Notes under the pieces: model-generated
Told to the model about the DNA's origin: nothing
What the model saw: the letters and a program-made list of their open reading frames with translations, nothing else
The model's database searches: none
Assembly: GCF_002443255.2 (NCBI RefSeq)
Contig: NW_019211457.1
Span: forward strand, 47,973,043-48,037,042
Length of the DNA stretch: 64,000 nt
From: Varroa destructor
Lineage: Eukaryota > Arthropoda > Arachnida > Mesostigmata > Varroidae
Direction: 5' to 3'
Shown: positions 13,972-26,300 of the stretch, piece after piece
Numbering within the stretch: the first letter of the stretch is position 1
Layout: each line of letters begins with the position of its first letter
Position numbers and translations under genes: made by a program

Positions 13972-14999
13972 CTTTATGTCTTATTACATTTTTTAAAAAG
14001 TAAAATTAAATGAATCGAAGTATTGTGGTTTTTTCAAGCAAAATTTTGTAAACAAAGCTTGTGCCAGCTTTGGTCTATGTGTAGCTTCAAGCGAGCTTAC
14101 GCAATATAATCTAGCTAGGAGCGCCAATGGAAGTAGTTATATCCTTACATAAAACTACGTCATAAAGACTTCGAATGTTATATATACGAGAAAATGTTTA
14201 ATTATACAAGCTTTTAATGAAAATATGCTCGCTTGGGTCTTCATTGCTCTCTGGGGGTATCCTGTTATTAATAACAAACGGCCACATTTTATGTCTTAAA
14301 ATGTGCTCAAACATCGCCAATGATAAAAATCTAAACTTCCTCAGTAATACTATTTTATGACGTTTCAAAGCACAGCAAAGATTTTACGTTTAAGAATCGA
14401 CATGAAACTATTTTATATAGCATCACGTGAAACTTCTCTTAGTCGTGGTTATTTATATCTTTCGCAGACCTCGTCAACGTCATTTCCTGACTCAAAATGA
14501 AAGTCACCTTTAGTTCTCTTGGGGTTTAGCCCTGACCTCCTAGTAAATTTTTCCTAGTGGCTTTTTAAATTAATTCGTCCAGCCTGATAGTCAATATAAC
14601 TGTCAGCTATCTGTACACCCGAGAAAACCTATCATTAGTAAAACCGCAACTAACAGACGTTTTCAATTTTTTTACACTAAATTCATACGTCGCCTTTGAC
14701 GAAATGTGTTAGGAAATACATGTATACTTGGTCACTTCATTACAAGTAAATGACTAAGAGCAACTATTTACTCATATTCCGATAATCCTTTGAGAACCTC
14801 CACAAAGTCCAGCTTCTAATCTAAACATAATCATTACCTGATTTGTCATCAGAATTATTTCTTTGTTTATCGTATCTTTGGTTGATAAAGAATAGGTTCG
14901 CTAGATATTTGTTTTATCAGGATCTATTTGTTTATGCATCGCTTTGGCGACCCATCTACCCATCAATCGGTTAGTGGGACGATGTCTCAATCACAAAGC
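13972..14999. other. noncoding AT-rich stretch
   Basis: Nothing is recognised beyond the possible ATTAAA signal at 14,005. The sequence is unremarkable AT-rich DNA with short random frames. Confidence 0.6.
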
Positions 15000-16100
15000 C
15001 ATCCTCTAAACAGCAGTCCCATTGTCACTACCATTATCATTATTTTCGATTACTCCGAACATCACCATATTATATTTTCCCATTACACTTTCGTCCTCCC
15101 TAGACACTCCTGACGGGTCAGGGGCAGTGAGACCACTGAAACAACAGCAACTACGGCTACTGCTTTACCAATGCACCAGCGTCTTCTTTCCTGAATTTCG
15201 TCATTTACGTTGACTCGAAAATCTGTTTATCTGTCGTACGTTAGGCTAAACAGGTCGGCTGTTTTTTGCAGCTTCTGATAAACATGTCTTTATAGTCGTT
15301 CTGCCATGGCAACAGCCAACAACCATTGAATACTTGTCGCTATTGCACCTTCCGTTTACCATTCATCACCAACAACGGCCAAGGCAACAGCAACGGTAAC
15401 GGCGGCGACAACGGCAGCAATAGTGCCATCACCACCCTTACCATTCTTTCGCTGCCGTGGTCGCCCCCCGTCCTGCCTTCCTTTATTTTTCTGTCGTCCA
15501 TCGGAGAAAGAAAAAAGAAAAGATAGTAAGTAAGAGATTCTTCAGTAAACGTAAAGTCAACACTTCTCATTTACAGACTATGTGGCTCTACATTGCTTAT
15601 TGCGAGTGGAAATACATGTGATGCATATTGTATTATTGTTTATAAGCTGTCATAGTTCTATAAAGGAGACGGTAACGAGCACCAGGCTTCAACGGCCGAT
15701 AGGCTCTCAGCTTCAGTCTTCTCTCTCGTTCTCATTGTCGCGTTTTGCTCGCTGTGAACAATCTTTTATTGGCTCTCCATTCTGAAGTATTGCTTGTGTT
15801 ACATTACTGGTATAGGTGGTCCCCCAACTCAAAGCCCCGCCCCATCACCTTGTAGCGCCGTCTGGTGGCCGCCGGGAGCACCTCGTCGGCGCCTGCAGCT
15901 GCTGTTGCTGCTGCTGCTGCTGCTGCTTCTGTAGCACCAGCAGCAGCAAGGAAGACGACAGCAACAATAGCAACAACGACAACAGTGGCGGTGGTGGTAC
16001 TATGAAGCGTTCCATCGCTAGCTATATCTCTTCAGCTTCAGTTGTCTTCGGTAGGTTGAGGAGCGCGCTCGATGCAAACGTCTCACAAAGCTGCAGATAC
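15000..16100 (+). other. GC-rich, trinucleotide-rich island; possible untranslated exon or promoter region
   Basis: Composition changes sharply to CAA/CAG/AAC/GGC-rich sequence of the kind seen in 5' UTRs of arthropod developmental genes. A donor-like GTAAGTAAG begins at 15,526 and a strong acceptor ctcatttacag ends at 15,576, which would define a 51-nt intron. The joined frames do not stay open, so any exon here would be untranslated. Open frames such as 15,816-16,163 consist largely of translated triplet repeats (Cys or Ser/Asn runs) and are not taken as genes. Strand and function are uncertain. Confidence 0.3.
15894..15949. repeat. CTG run followed by CAG run, able to form a hairpin
   Basis: An impure (TGC)n tract at 15,894-15,930 is followed by CAGCAGCAGCAA at 15,938-15,949. 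The 12-nt right arm is the exact reverse complement of TTGCTGCTGCTG at 15,905-15,916, so the region is both a triplet microsatellite and an inverted repeat. Confidence 0.8.
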
Positions 16101-16163
16101 CGCAATTGCATGAGCCATTGGAGTCAACTGATAGTAACAGTTCAGCCATTGAAGAATTGCTAA

Positions 16164-19100
16164 ATAATTACTTAAACTTAGTCAGTTTTCTTTATAACTG
16201 TATCTTTAATATCCGGACAATACATACTAAGACTTACAACCTCACATTTATTAATTTTCATAGAAACAGAAGAGTGATAATAAAGGGACAAACATTAAGT
16301 GTGACTTAAGGAAATTTGTGACAACAGAAGGTATCAGTTTCGCTTCAATAACAACCAACAACGAAGGTGCTATTTCGTCGTTCTTTAATCTCATAGGGCC
16401 TTCAGAGTTCTTAAACTCAAAACTCAGTGCCCGAAATTGGCTTATCACTCCCTTGGATACATGTGCGCAGTGCGGTTAATGTGTTGGACAAAGGCTTTTT
16501 TGTTTCAATCTTCGTTGCTACATATGGTTTCATCAGTATCATCAGTTAACCTGTCTTCACTCTTGGAATCTAATAAAGGTGTGTGCGTCGGCATAGAGAG
16601 AATTTAACTGCTGAAAAATATTTCGATAGAGAGTGGGTGAAACAATATGTAGATTAGATTCTATCGAACAAACTTAGCCCTGTGATAGCATTATCGCCAA
16701 AAATTGAACCAGCAAAGCTCACGCTCTCGACAACAGCATCCCGATTTTTCTCTTCAAATATATCCCTGTTGAAGGACACCGATGAGACTTCAATCTGCAT
16801 GCAACTTGTGATATGGGCTGTTGATGCTCAGGAACGATGCCGGCCGTCACCGTTTGTGGCCGTTTGTCAAGCGCGCACTTCGTAAGTGTTGGCATAGGGG
16901 TCGTGAAGGCATTTCACGAAACGGGTGTGCAAGCGTCATATCTCCAGCAAACAAATGTTTCCTTGACTGTACTAGGTAAGGAAAGCTAATTTGGTCAGTA
17001 GAAATTGATTGGTGGCAGCTAAGCATGAAAAACCGGCAGCGCGCTAATTTCGACATATTTTCTCTTCATGTATAATCAAAAACGCTTAATTGGAGCAAAT
17101 CTACTGAGCGTCTTATCAAATAGTTTGTTCAACTAATATTTTTTAATAATATGTGTAAGAGTCGTGAAAGAAAATAAAAATAATATAACCAGGTATTTCA
17201 AGCATTAATTAAAAAAAGGCAGTATTTAAGTGAAAGGCAGCTCGCCCCAACTACGTATTTATGCATTACCCTTCGTCTGTTTTCATCAGTTCAATACATT
17301 GAATTCGGAGTTACGAGTTCGGTACATTAAACTGTCGATTTTTCAATATTAACTGAATTTTGAAAAGCCTAAACAGACATTCATCTGGCGCGAACAACAT
17401 ATCGCATAAAACAGCCTGCAATTAAAATAACTGATATATTACCGATTCGTAGTGATGACCATAAACGGAAACACCTGATCGAAAAATATTTATTCAAAGT
17501 TTAAAACTCATATTGTAGGAATAGATGAATAAGTGCTATAGAATTGTATGCAGAGATATTTACAGTTAATTAGCACATTATTTTACTACGTTGCCAAACG
17601 CACCGTCAAATTTACCCATTCAACCCTTTACAAAATATTTTCCGAGAGGTCCATATCTTGTAGGTTTCAGTATATGCAATAGTTTATCCTTTTATACTTC
17701 CAGTACTTCCAACCTAACGTATGCAAAAATTCGAAAGGTGCCAACCCCTGCTTTTTAAACAAAACAAAATTTTTATTCTCGCTTATTCTAATGTGCATTC
17801 GAGAATGATTAATAAATGTATGAACCATGTATTTTGTCAAATAAGATTAATATGAAGGTACGATAAGGCACACTATATGAGCTTTCATATTATAGGTGTT
17901 AGTAAATCTAATATCTAATAAGTATCTTAATGTCGCATGCCATCCAGGCGGAACTCTCAACAAAAATACCAAATGAATAACGAATAAAACCCTGAAATAT
18001 TTATAAGTGGGTCGCCTTCAGGACAGATCCCGGTATAGTTACAAACTACAGCATGTCTATTGTTGTTTTTCTATAAAAACGAGCTAAATACCAGAAAACG
18101 AAACAGATAAGAGGATTCATTTATCATTACGTCTTTTTCAAAGATCATCTTGATTTCTCTAATGACCTAATGTTTTGCATGCTGTTTTTCTACAGACTAT
18201 AAAGTGCTTATCAATTTATCGAACTTATAAACTGCTAGATCATAAATGATTCGACTAGAGCGAGCTACCACTCTTGGAAATGGCTCTTCAGAAATTATTT
18301 AGACCTACAAGTATTAATTTCCGTTAGAACCATGGGAATTAAAAAATAAAATAGCTGCCATTGTTGGATGCGAAAGCTCATTGAATCGTAATATAAAACA
18401 AAGCGCTCCATGTGTAAAATTAAGAGAAGTTACTGAGTTTCTTGTAACTCTCTGTATATTCTTTCATGTATACAAACAAAGTATCATTGCCTATGTTTGG
18501 CATGTTCCCCTGATAACAGGTATAATGTTACTCCCTATTAAATACCAATCTTGTCCAAAGTCAAGCTTAAGTTTGGCCATGTCTTTTATATATATAAATA
18601 TGACCCGCAAAGCGTTACCAGTGGCAACCTTCATGCGTAAGAAAAATTAGAGACCAATAGGCAGAGTAGCGACACCGCGTAAGAAGAATCATGAAGTTCT
18701 TTTACACGTTGTTTATTTCAAATATGCGCTTGATTTATTTAAAATTAAGTGGCACACAAAAAACGCTCTTGTCAGGGTCTGCAACTACAGTAGTCGTCGT
18801 TTCGTTCTCAGCTGGTCATCTCTCTATATACTGCCACTAAAGAAGTACATTGTATATTATAAATGTTACTTACCTACGATTTTAATACAAGTGAGCCATG
18901 GTAACAATCTGGAATGTTTTTAATGACTCTGTGGATTATTTATATTATCCACACAGCAAGCAGACATCTATATATACTGTTATAAAGACAAAAGTAAATT
19001 ATGTGATAAAATGAGTAAGTATTCGCAAACGCGGGAATCACATCTCATATGCTAGAGATTATATAAGTGACAGGAAGTTTAGAATCGTAAAGCATCTGTT

Positions 19101-22100
19101 ATAGACATGTGATAAATTTTCATCCACCTACATGTGTACATTAAATTGGTATGGCTAAAGTTAGTGCTTCGTTCTTCTGCGAGGATTTAATGATTCTTTG
19201 GCAGTTGAAATTTTGTCTCATAAAGTGCTGTGTTTTTATGCCGTCTATAGTTAAATTTCGACGAGCTAAAAGTCATGCTGCTGGATAAAAGTAAAATAGT
19301 CATTCAGGCGCACTGCTGCCAAAAACTATAAAGTAAATCGTGTTACGCGATTTGTGTATTACCGAACCCTTCTATTGCGAATCGTTTCCCTGTCTGATGC
19401 TAAAGTCTGTAGGTTTGTCTAACCGAAACACACTTCAGCATCGAAGTAGGAAATCGAACCGAAAAGTTATAGCACCAAGTGAAACCAGAGTCGATATGTG
19501 TCCTGCCTTTTGACGTTCTGTTATTTTTAGCTGTTATTTCGGTGCTGCCGCGAAACGCATCAGATCTCGGCTTTAGCTGGGTCGGTCGCTACCGGCTGAT
19601 AACTTATCGCTAGGCGAGCTTTTTCTTGATACAGTAAGACGTCGAGATACGTCCGAAGACCGATAAAAACGAAGTCACTCGCCTATTCGTTTGATCAGAG
19701 ATCGGATATGGGTTCATAGGTTCTGCGCTCTTTTCTTAGCACACGATGACATCAACGACGACAACGACAATGCATTAGGAGTCTAGCTAACGAGCCTACG
19801 ATTGGCAAGGAAATGACGCACCACTGAAATATAGGAAAAAAAAAGGTTTAGTGTGAAGCAAATACCTATGCATATATGTATATTCACCTGTCTTTACCGA
19901 CAGTAGGCTATGACTGGCAATTTTCAATAAGACATTAATCCAGTCGGACTCATTATGAGCTCTAATTAGTGGCTACTTTATATTATTGTAAAAGAAATAC
20001 ATATTTCATAGACAGAGGTGTGTGTAGCCTTGATGATATAATTTTGGGCCAGATACCAGTGCTTATCAATAGACCTCAGAGTTGTGACATTGCGTGTCTC
20101 CATGGCCGAATTCTCATTTTGGCAATGCAAGCGTTTAACAAACGCATTAAGTCACCCGGAACAAGGATCATCGAAATATGTGGAATGATATAGTTTTTTT
20201 GTGTACGCTTTGGAAAGAATACATAACCCAGCTAAAATGTGTGAAAGTTCAAGTGTACTCTCGTAGTATATAACTATAATACAAAAGACTAAATTAAAAC
20301 AAAAAAGCAAGTGAGCTGTTTCATAAGTAGACCCCAGTTTCCCGATAAAGTGCGGCGCAAACCATAGCACCACGATATGAATGTTTTTAAAACGGGATTC
20401 AATACGTTTTATCCAATTCATAGTATTCTCAATATACACGCATATTCAATATTTAGTACTAGGCCAGTAGGCTATATTTGTACAGCACTGACGTGACCGG
20501 CGCACGTTTTGATCAAATTATTTTTGATCAGCTTGATTTGCTTTTGCGTAGATTTTCGGATTTATAGTGGCTGATTTATATCGTGGATTTGTAGGAGGGA
20601 TGCTTTTAGTGATGTTTGCTGCAATTTCACACTCTAAGCGTTGTGTGGTCAACTAAACACTTAGTATTTTGAAATGCTGCTTTCGAAAAATGTGAATAGC
20701 GGCAAAGACTAATCATAACATGTTGGAAGACAAACGTTTTGTTACATTTCGAAAATGTGACGTTCCTGTCCACCTGTTTAAAGTCGCTGTTGTCTATTAA
20801 GTTGCGCCTAAAGAAGTTGCGAGCTTTTCTGTTACAGAGTATTCGTGTCGTTGATGTAATACTTTCGTTCGCTTGTATCCAAAAAGTTGGAAATCCAACG
20901 TGGTTTGTCGTCCGTGGTATTTTTGCCCTGTGCTCACGGGTGAGCACAGGGCAAAAATAGGCCATCTGGAATCATCGAATCTTTGATAAATAATAAATAT
21001 GCTGCGCATACAACTGGCAGAAGTTCTAAGATCAATTCAATCTAGGGACTATGGTTCCGAGGAATTATTTCTGCTGAGTTCCTTCAAATATATTATTATA
21101 AGGCTTATTGCTCAAGAAAGAGCAACCGCTTTCGAAAACTTATTTCTTGGTCATACGGTTTAGTTTTTTGTTAGAGATAGCACCAATCGTACTTGTAAAT
21201 AAACAGGAACCATTCGAAAGTGGATCCTTCGATCTTTTAAAGTATTTCCATTTAGAAGGCAACACATTCAGCACTATCTCTAAGTACTGAAACATTTCAA
21301 TCATTTTGTTTCTAATCATTATCACAACCAAATCTAAGCCAATGATGTCAACATCTCTATCTCTTGGACTACTCCAGTTGACAAGTAAAAGGAATAGTTG
21401 TAGGAAAAACAAAAATAAACTTCAACGCAGTTATTGTCATTAATAAATACACCTTAAACAAAAATAATCGATATGTTAAATTCTTTTGGTCCATCACATA
21501 GTGTTTCATTCCTATCCAAATTTTAACGCGACGTTGCTTCAATCGAATGAAAAATCTAATAATATTCAAAAATGGTTATGGTTAGAGTATATAATTACTA
21601 CTTCTGATTACTTCATTTACTTTTAGAGGTTGTTGTTGATGTATACTAAATGTATTATAGTAGAAACATTAGAACAAAATGGAGCCAACATTTTGCCTCT
21701 TCACGTCGTTTTTCAGATTTAGTAGTCATGCTCGTCCGAAATTTCTCGAGTCCAACAAACTTAATATTTTATACGAATGTATTTACTTGCCACAACATTC
21801 AGCATTATAATTATGTGGTTTAGAAATTAAGTGGCGCATGGTAGTGCCTTGGAAATGTAAATACGTATAGTTCTCGCAAAAAGATCGTAGTCTTCAAAAG
21901 GTCTTTGGTGAAAGCATACTAAATATCCAGGGAACTTTTTATAAAACATTAGGCAAAGCGTCATTAAATATTGCTTTTAGCTAACAGAGAAGGCGACTAA
22001 CTCCTCCGTTTGATGCTTCAAATCCCACCCTTACTCCCAATGTTAATCTTTCGTATCTCAGCAAGTCTGTTATATTTGAATAAAACATGCAATGTTTCTT

Positions 22101-25100
22101 TAAAAAGAGCGTGAACCAAAACGGTGAAAAGTTAGCTTAATTTTTGACCTCAGCTTTCTAATGATTCTGGAGAAACCATAATTACTATTAAAGTGAAGAT
22201 AAAATATTATTAAATTATACGCTAAAATAAAAGTTTTTTTTTAATTTAGCAATTTAGTTTTGCGGAATCCCTCCTATACCGGTACGTACATCGATGAGGT
22301 GGCGTATATATGTCCTAATTAGTACTTAACGAAGACCAAAATAAGTAATAAAATCTCAAACTAGCCGTTGGATTGTATTTCTCCTTTTAAAATAAGAACC
22401 ATTTTTGTAAAGAACTCTACGCAGCTTCTGGACTAAAACGCATCCTTTAATAGCAGCCCGATCCTCTATCGGAATACCCCCCTGAAACGTCTGTTCTGTC
22501 TTTTTTCGCCTGTATTTTAGGATCCGCATAGCAAATTTAACAGTGGAATTTTTGGTCTAAAATGCCCATCTCGATGGCATCTTCTGACTTATTCGGAGGA
22601 CACCTTCACATCGCAGCAATATGTCTCGGACAGCAGCAAAACGCCAACAAGGAGAGACAATCTGCCAACTACCTGTCATAGCGAGCAAGGGATCATCTTT
22701 CCAAAAACGCTCCACTCGGACCCACTGCACAGACAGAACCCACCGTTCGCTGAAGCGACAGGTAGAAGTCACATGGATATATTAATGTGCTTCAACGAGA
22801 TCCCTATGAGTATATATGTCGGATGACCGCTCGAACTGGTGTAGGGATTGCTACACTGATTAGCATGGAGTGGACAGCGCCAGCACCCATAAGCTGTATT
22901 CGTTATCAGAGGCTGCTATGGATAACCGCCTGACTGAAGACCTAAATAACACTGGATGCCATCCGTGCTTGCGAAAGCATCAACAGGAAAGCTGATGGGC
23001 CCCGAAGTAGCTAGCAACAGAAAAGTTTTATTGTCTGATTAATATTCGAATTATATTGTAGATCTTCCTTTTTTGGGGCTCATGCCGATGCTGTTATTTC
23101 CGATTTTGACTTGGGTGATCGGGGTTTTTGGTCGCGTCTTTAAATAGGTGTCTGCTGTCTGCTTACAACAACGACAAATATAGAATTGGGCCCCACGTTA
23201 GGAGTGGCCGCCAACGCAATGTTGTTTCAAGTGGAAACAGTTCGTTGACTATTTCGTATCACTGCTGTACTATATTAGGCATACTGAGAAATTATTGGAG
23301 ATGTAGTATATCATACATAGTCCCACGCAATTTTTATCTATTATTGTTTTTTATGCAAAGGTTAAACCTTCTATCAAAAGCAAGGTGTGGTGGAGTTACT
23401 GCCGTGGTGAAGCAGAAATTTCTATCCGATGATCAAAAAAATAGGTATAAGCGGCCGCACTTGCACAGGACACTGATACACGGCCGATGACATCGGAACA
23501 TTTTCGCTGTCACACAAACATTAAGCGCCTTGCAGTCTTGTTACATTGCCAATGTAACATTGATGCTAAATGCCTGTTGCAAAAGAAGACAAATCTATGT
23601 TGAGCGATTTTAGGCGTAGCTAGATAACAGTTTTTGCTATACCTACCACTTTTCATAGTAATAGATAGCATTTTATAGGAAAAGACTTTTCATACTTAAT
23701 ATGCAGTAATTGATAAAGTCTTCAAACATAGAGGTAAAGTGTCTCTCTATCAAAAATGTACTACACAAAGAAGCAATGGATATATAGGCCTTTAATTGTA
23801 TGTTTAACATATCCAACAATCTTGCAAAACTGCATGATTTGAAATTTGAAAAAATTAGCATTGTTGTGGCATATATAGCAGAATAAAGTGTCGCGTGACA
23901 GTCGTCACCGGTATCGCGCAATTGTCGGATATACACTGACCGTAAAGCGCTATTGTGCCGTGTTCGCTGCCTAGGTTACCGTATAGGCTCTATCTCCATA
24001 ATTTGTAAGAAATATGTGTACAGGAAGTACGGGGGCATAACTGGACGCATGATTTTTTGGTGCGCTGGAAACGTTCTGAACCCCTTGAATAACATATTCT
24101 TGAAAAGATTCTGTTAGTATAGAGGAGTTATAATTGTCTGTCCATCAGTGTTGTTGTAATGCGTCTCAGTTGTATTAGTTCTACTAACTAATCCACAATA
24201 CTTAATCTGGAATGACGCTTAACAGGAAAATGCTAACCTTTCGAGCATTAGTCTCGGGTCAAAATTGTGCCGTTATAAGGCAACTAGAGCAAACAATATT
24301 GTATACACATAGTTCATGTATATAATTTCTGACCTATGAACAACAAGGAACTTGCAAACTTTTATCATCAAAAAAAATTAATAACACCTTAAACGCTATT
24401 TTGCTTTCCAACGCATTCTAGATAGATCTGTACGTTAAAAGACATTTTGTATAAAACGAGGCAATATATGGTAGTATAGTTACACTAAATCTAAAAGTAA
24501 TAATATAATATGATTTTAAACTTTTAACGCGATTGATTAGAGAAATTATAAACTACTTTGTTTCAAAATTTCACGTTAACTTTGTAAGTAAAGTTTGTAC
24601 TGCACGCTTGTGGTGTGTTAGTACTGACTCTTTTGAATAAAATCCATTTGTGTTACTTTGTTTATCACTCTGTTGGTGGGTTCTTAATTTGTTTAGTAGC
24701 TATTAAATAGCATGTTAATTTTGAGGAACACTTCATTCTCGATTGTTACTACAAGGTTTTTTTTTTAATAAAATCTGTTTTTTAACATATACAAAGCTAC
24801 ATGTGTAATTTAAGAAGGTCTTCTCAAAGTTTTGTAACTATATAATACAATCTATTTGTCTATCATAATCATGACACCTATTAATAATGTTTTATTCTTC
24901 TTGTTTTGTTTCATTTTGTTCTTGCAGGTAAATTGTGTATTTGATCTCCGCCTCACTGATTTGAAACTATGCGCTTAGTTGAAGCGGGTCTAAACCGATT
25001 CATAACATTATTGTTAGTGATTACGAGCGTCGATAATTGTCGACCCTACGGGCTGGGTTGAAGTCCCTATTGTATCTTCCGTATGTTCGTCGAATCGTGC

Positions 25101-25819
25101 AGAGATTTAACCAAAAAGCATCGGAACGTCAAGTTACTTATCTTATTTAAAGGAGTGGAGATAAGTGGTACGTTCTTGTTGCCACGCCTCTATGAAGATG
25201 TAATACTTATTTGTCTGCCTATCAAACTTATCGGCTACATAAAATAGTGATCTAACTCTATCTAAACAGCTTTGAAATCAACCTCAGACATTTTTCGCTT
25301 CACGTCGAAGGCCAGCTGTCTAAATGCCAATGCTTTAGCATCAAAATGTATTACTTAGTTAAATATAGGTTTTATGCTTCAAATGTCTAAATAAGCTTGC
25401 CTGATTTGTTTGCATTCGTCGTACTATAAATATTTTTACTGTGTCACAAAGGCGTTTAGAGTCACGCTTCAACGCTGCAATACCATACATAAAATTGAAA
25501 TATTTATTTGTCCCACGTGGGGCCTCTATTAATCCAGCTCTAGTTAAAAAGGACACGCTGGTTACAAATGAATAGAATCTATCTTCTGATGACAGTAAAA
25601 CCTATCGGTATTAGTTATAAAGCTTTCTGTAGTGGATTCCATATATATAGCATGGAATATACTCATTGCATATTATTTTAATTTAATGTATGAAAAGAAA
25701 AACTGTACATGTGGTACAAAATAATAACGGCCTGTGACAAGTCTGGTATCTCCGAATGTTATATATTAGAATACTTAATATATATCATACGCAGCGGCTA
25801 TCTAGAGCCGTAGTTTTTT
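16164..25819. other. noncoding stretch
   Basis: No gene is supported. Somewhat GC-richer patches occur at 16,680-17,050, 19,400-19,800 (many CG dinucleotides, e.g. around GGTCGGTCGCTACCGG), 20,630-20,960 and 22,440-23,140, with short open frames on both strands but no recognised product and no convincing exon. A perfect 42-nt palindrome at 20,918-20,959 is listed separately. Confidence 0.5.
20918..20959. repeat. perfect inverted repeat, 20-bp arms with 2-nt spacer
   Basis: The left arm TATTTTTGCCCTGTGCTCAC (20,918-20,937) is separated by GG from its exact reverse complement (20,940-20,959). The loop is too short for a microRNA precursor. It could be a cruciform-forming site, the relic of a foldback element or an assembly or cloning fold-back; the sequence alone cannot tell. 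Confidence 0.9.
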
Positions 25820-26300
25820 TTCTCTATTTTGGTCGAATTCTTCTGAAATATCTGCGCCTTTCTTTGCTGGTTTCAAACGCCATCAAATTTTCGCTGGGAT
25901 ATGTATAGCGGATCAGCAGATGTGTTCTAATGTTGTTGCTACTACTCTCGCTGTAACTGCTGTAGCGGCGAACGAGTCCTAAACCGGTTTTCCCATCTTG
26001 CGAGCTTTTCGACCCATGGCCAACGCCTGCTCGCCTCTGCCCCATTGAAACTGGCGAAATGGTCACATAGTGGAACAGGGCTTGATAATGGTGCGTCTGA
26101 TAGTATAGTGGGTATTTCAACAGAACTCATCTATGTTCTCCCCCAGGTTAGTTCCTATGCCTGTTCCCTGCAAGTTCTTGGATATTCGGTCGACATAATG
26201 CAGGAATATGAGGCTAGTTGGCCGCCCACCCTTTAGCGAGGCACCCTTCGCTGTCCCGCTTGTTTTGCTGATCACATCACTCCGCTCAGCGGCACCACCT
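25820..26300. promoter_or_regulatory. GC-rich island with a Grainyhead/CP2 site; candidate regulatory element
   Basis: GC content and CG frequency rise relative to the flanks, and frames on both strands stay open for 60-98 codons (e.g. minus 25,824-26,120 and 25,942-26,130). None encodes a recognised protein. The island holds the palindrome AAACCGGTTT at 25,981-25,990. Its location about 25 kb upstream of the grh coding start makes a regulatory role possible, but this is inference. Confidence 0.3.
25981..25990. promoter_or_regulatory. AAACCGGTTT, consensus Grainyhead/CP2 binding motif
   Basis: The sequence is an exact palindromic match to the AACCGGTT-type site bound by Grainyhead/CP2 dimers. 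At this base composition the 10-mer would be expected well under once in 64 kb, so its presence upstream of grh suggests possible autoregulation, although a single site proves nothing. Confidence 0.35.

Noticed and set aside
15816..16163. 115-codon frame with Cys, Ser and Asn runs
   Set aside because: The runs are direct translations of CTG, CAG and AAC repeats, and the frame has no domain or conserved context.
19440..19480. GGTTCGATTTCC-like B-box on the minus strand
   Set aside because: The flanking sequence does not form a T-arm or cloverleaf.
20627..20965. 112-codon minus-strand frame next to the palindrome
   Set aside because: It is overlapped by an equally open plus frame, has no recognised family and no splice context; treated as chance.
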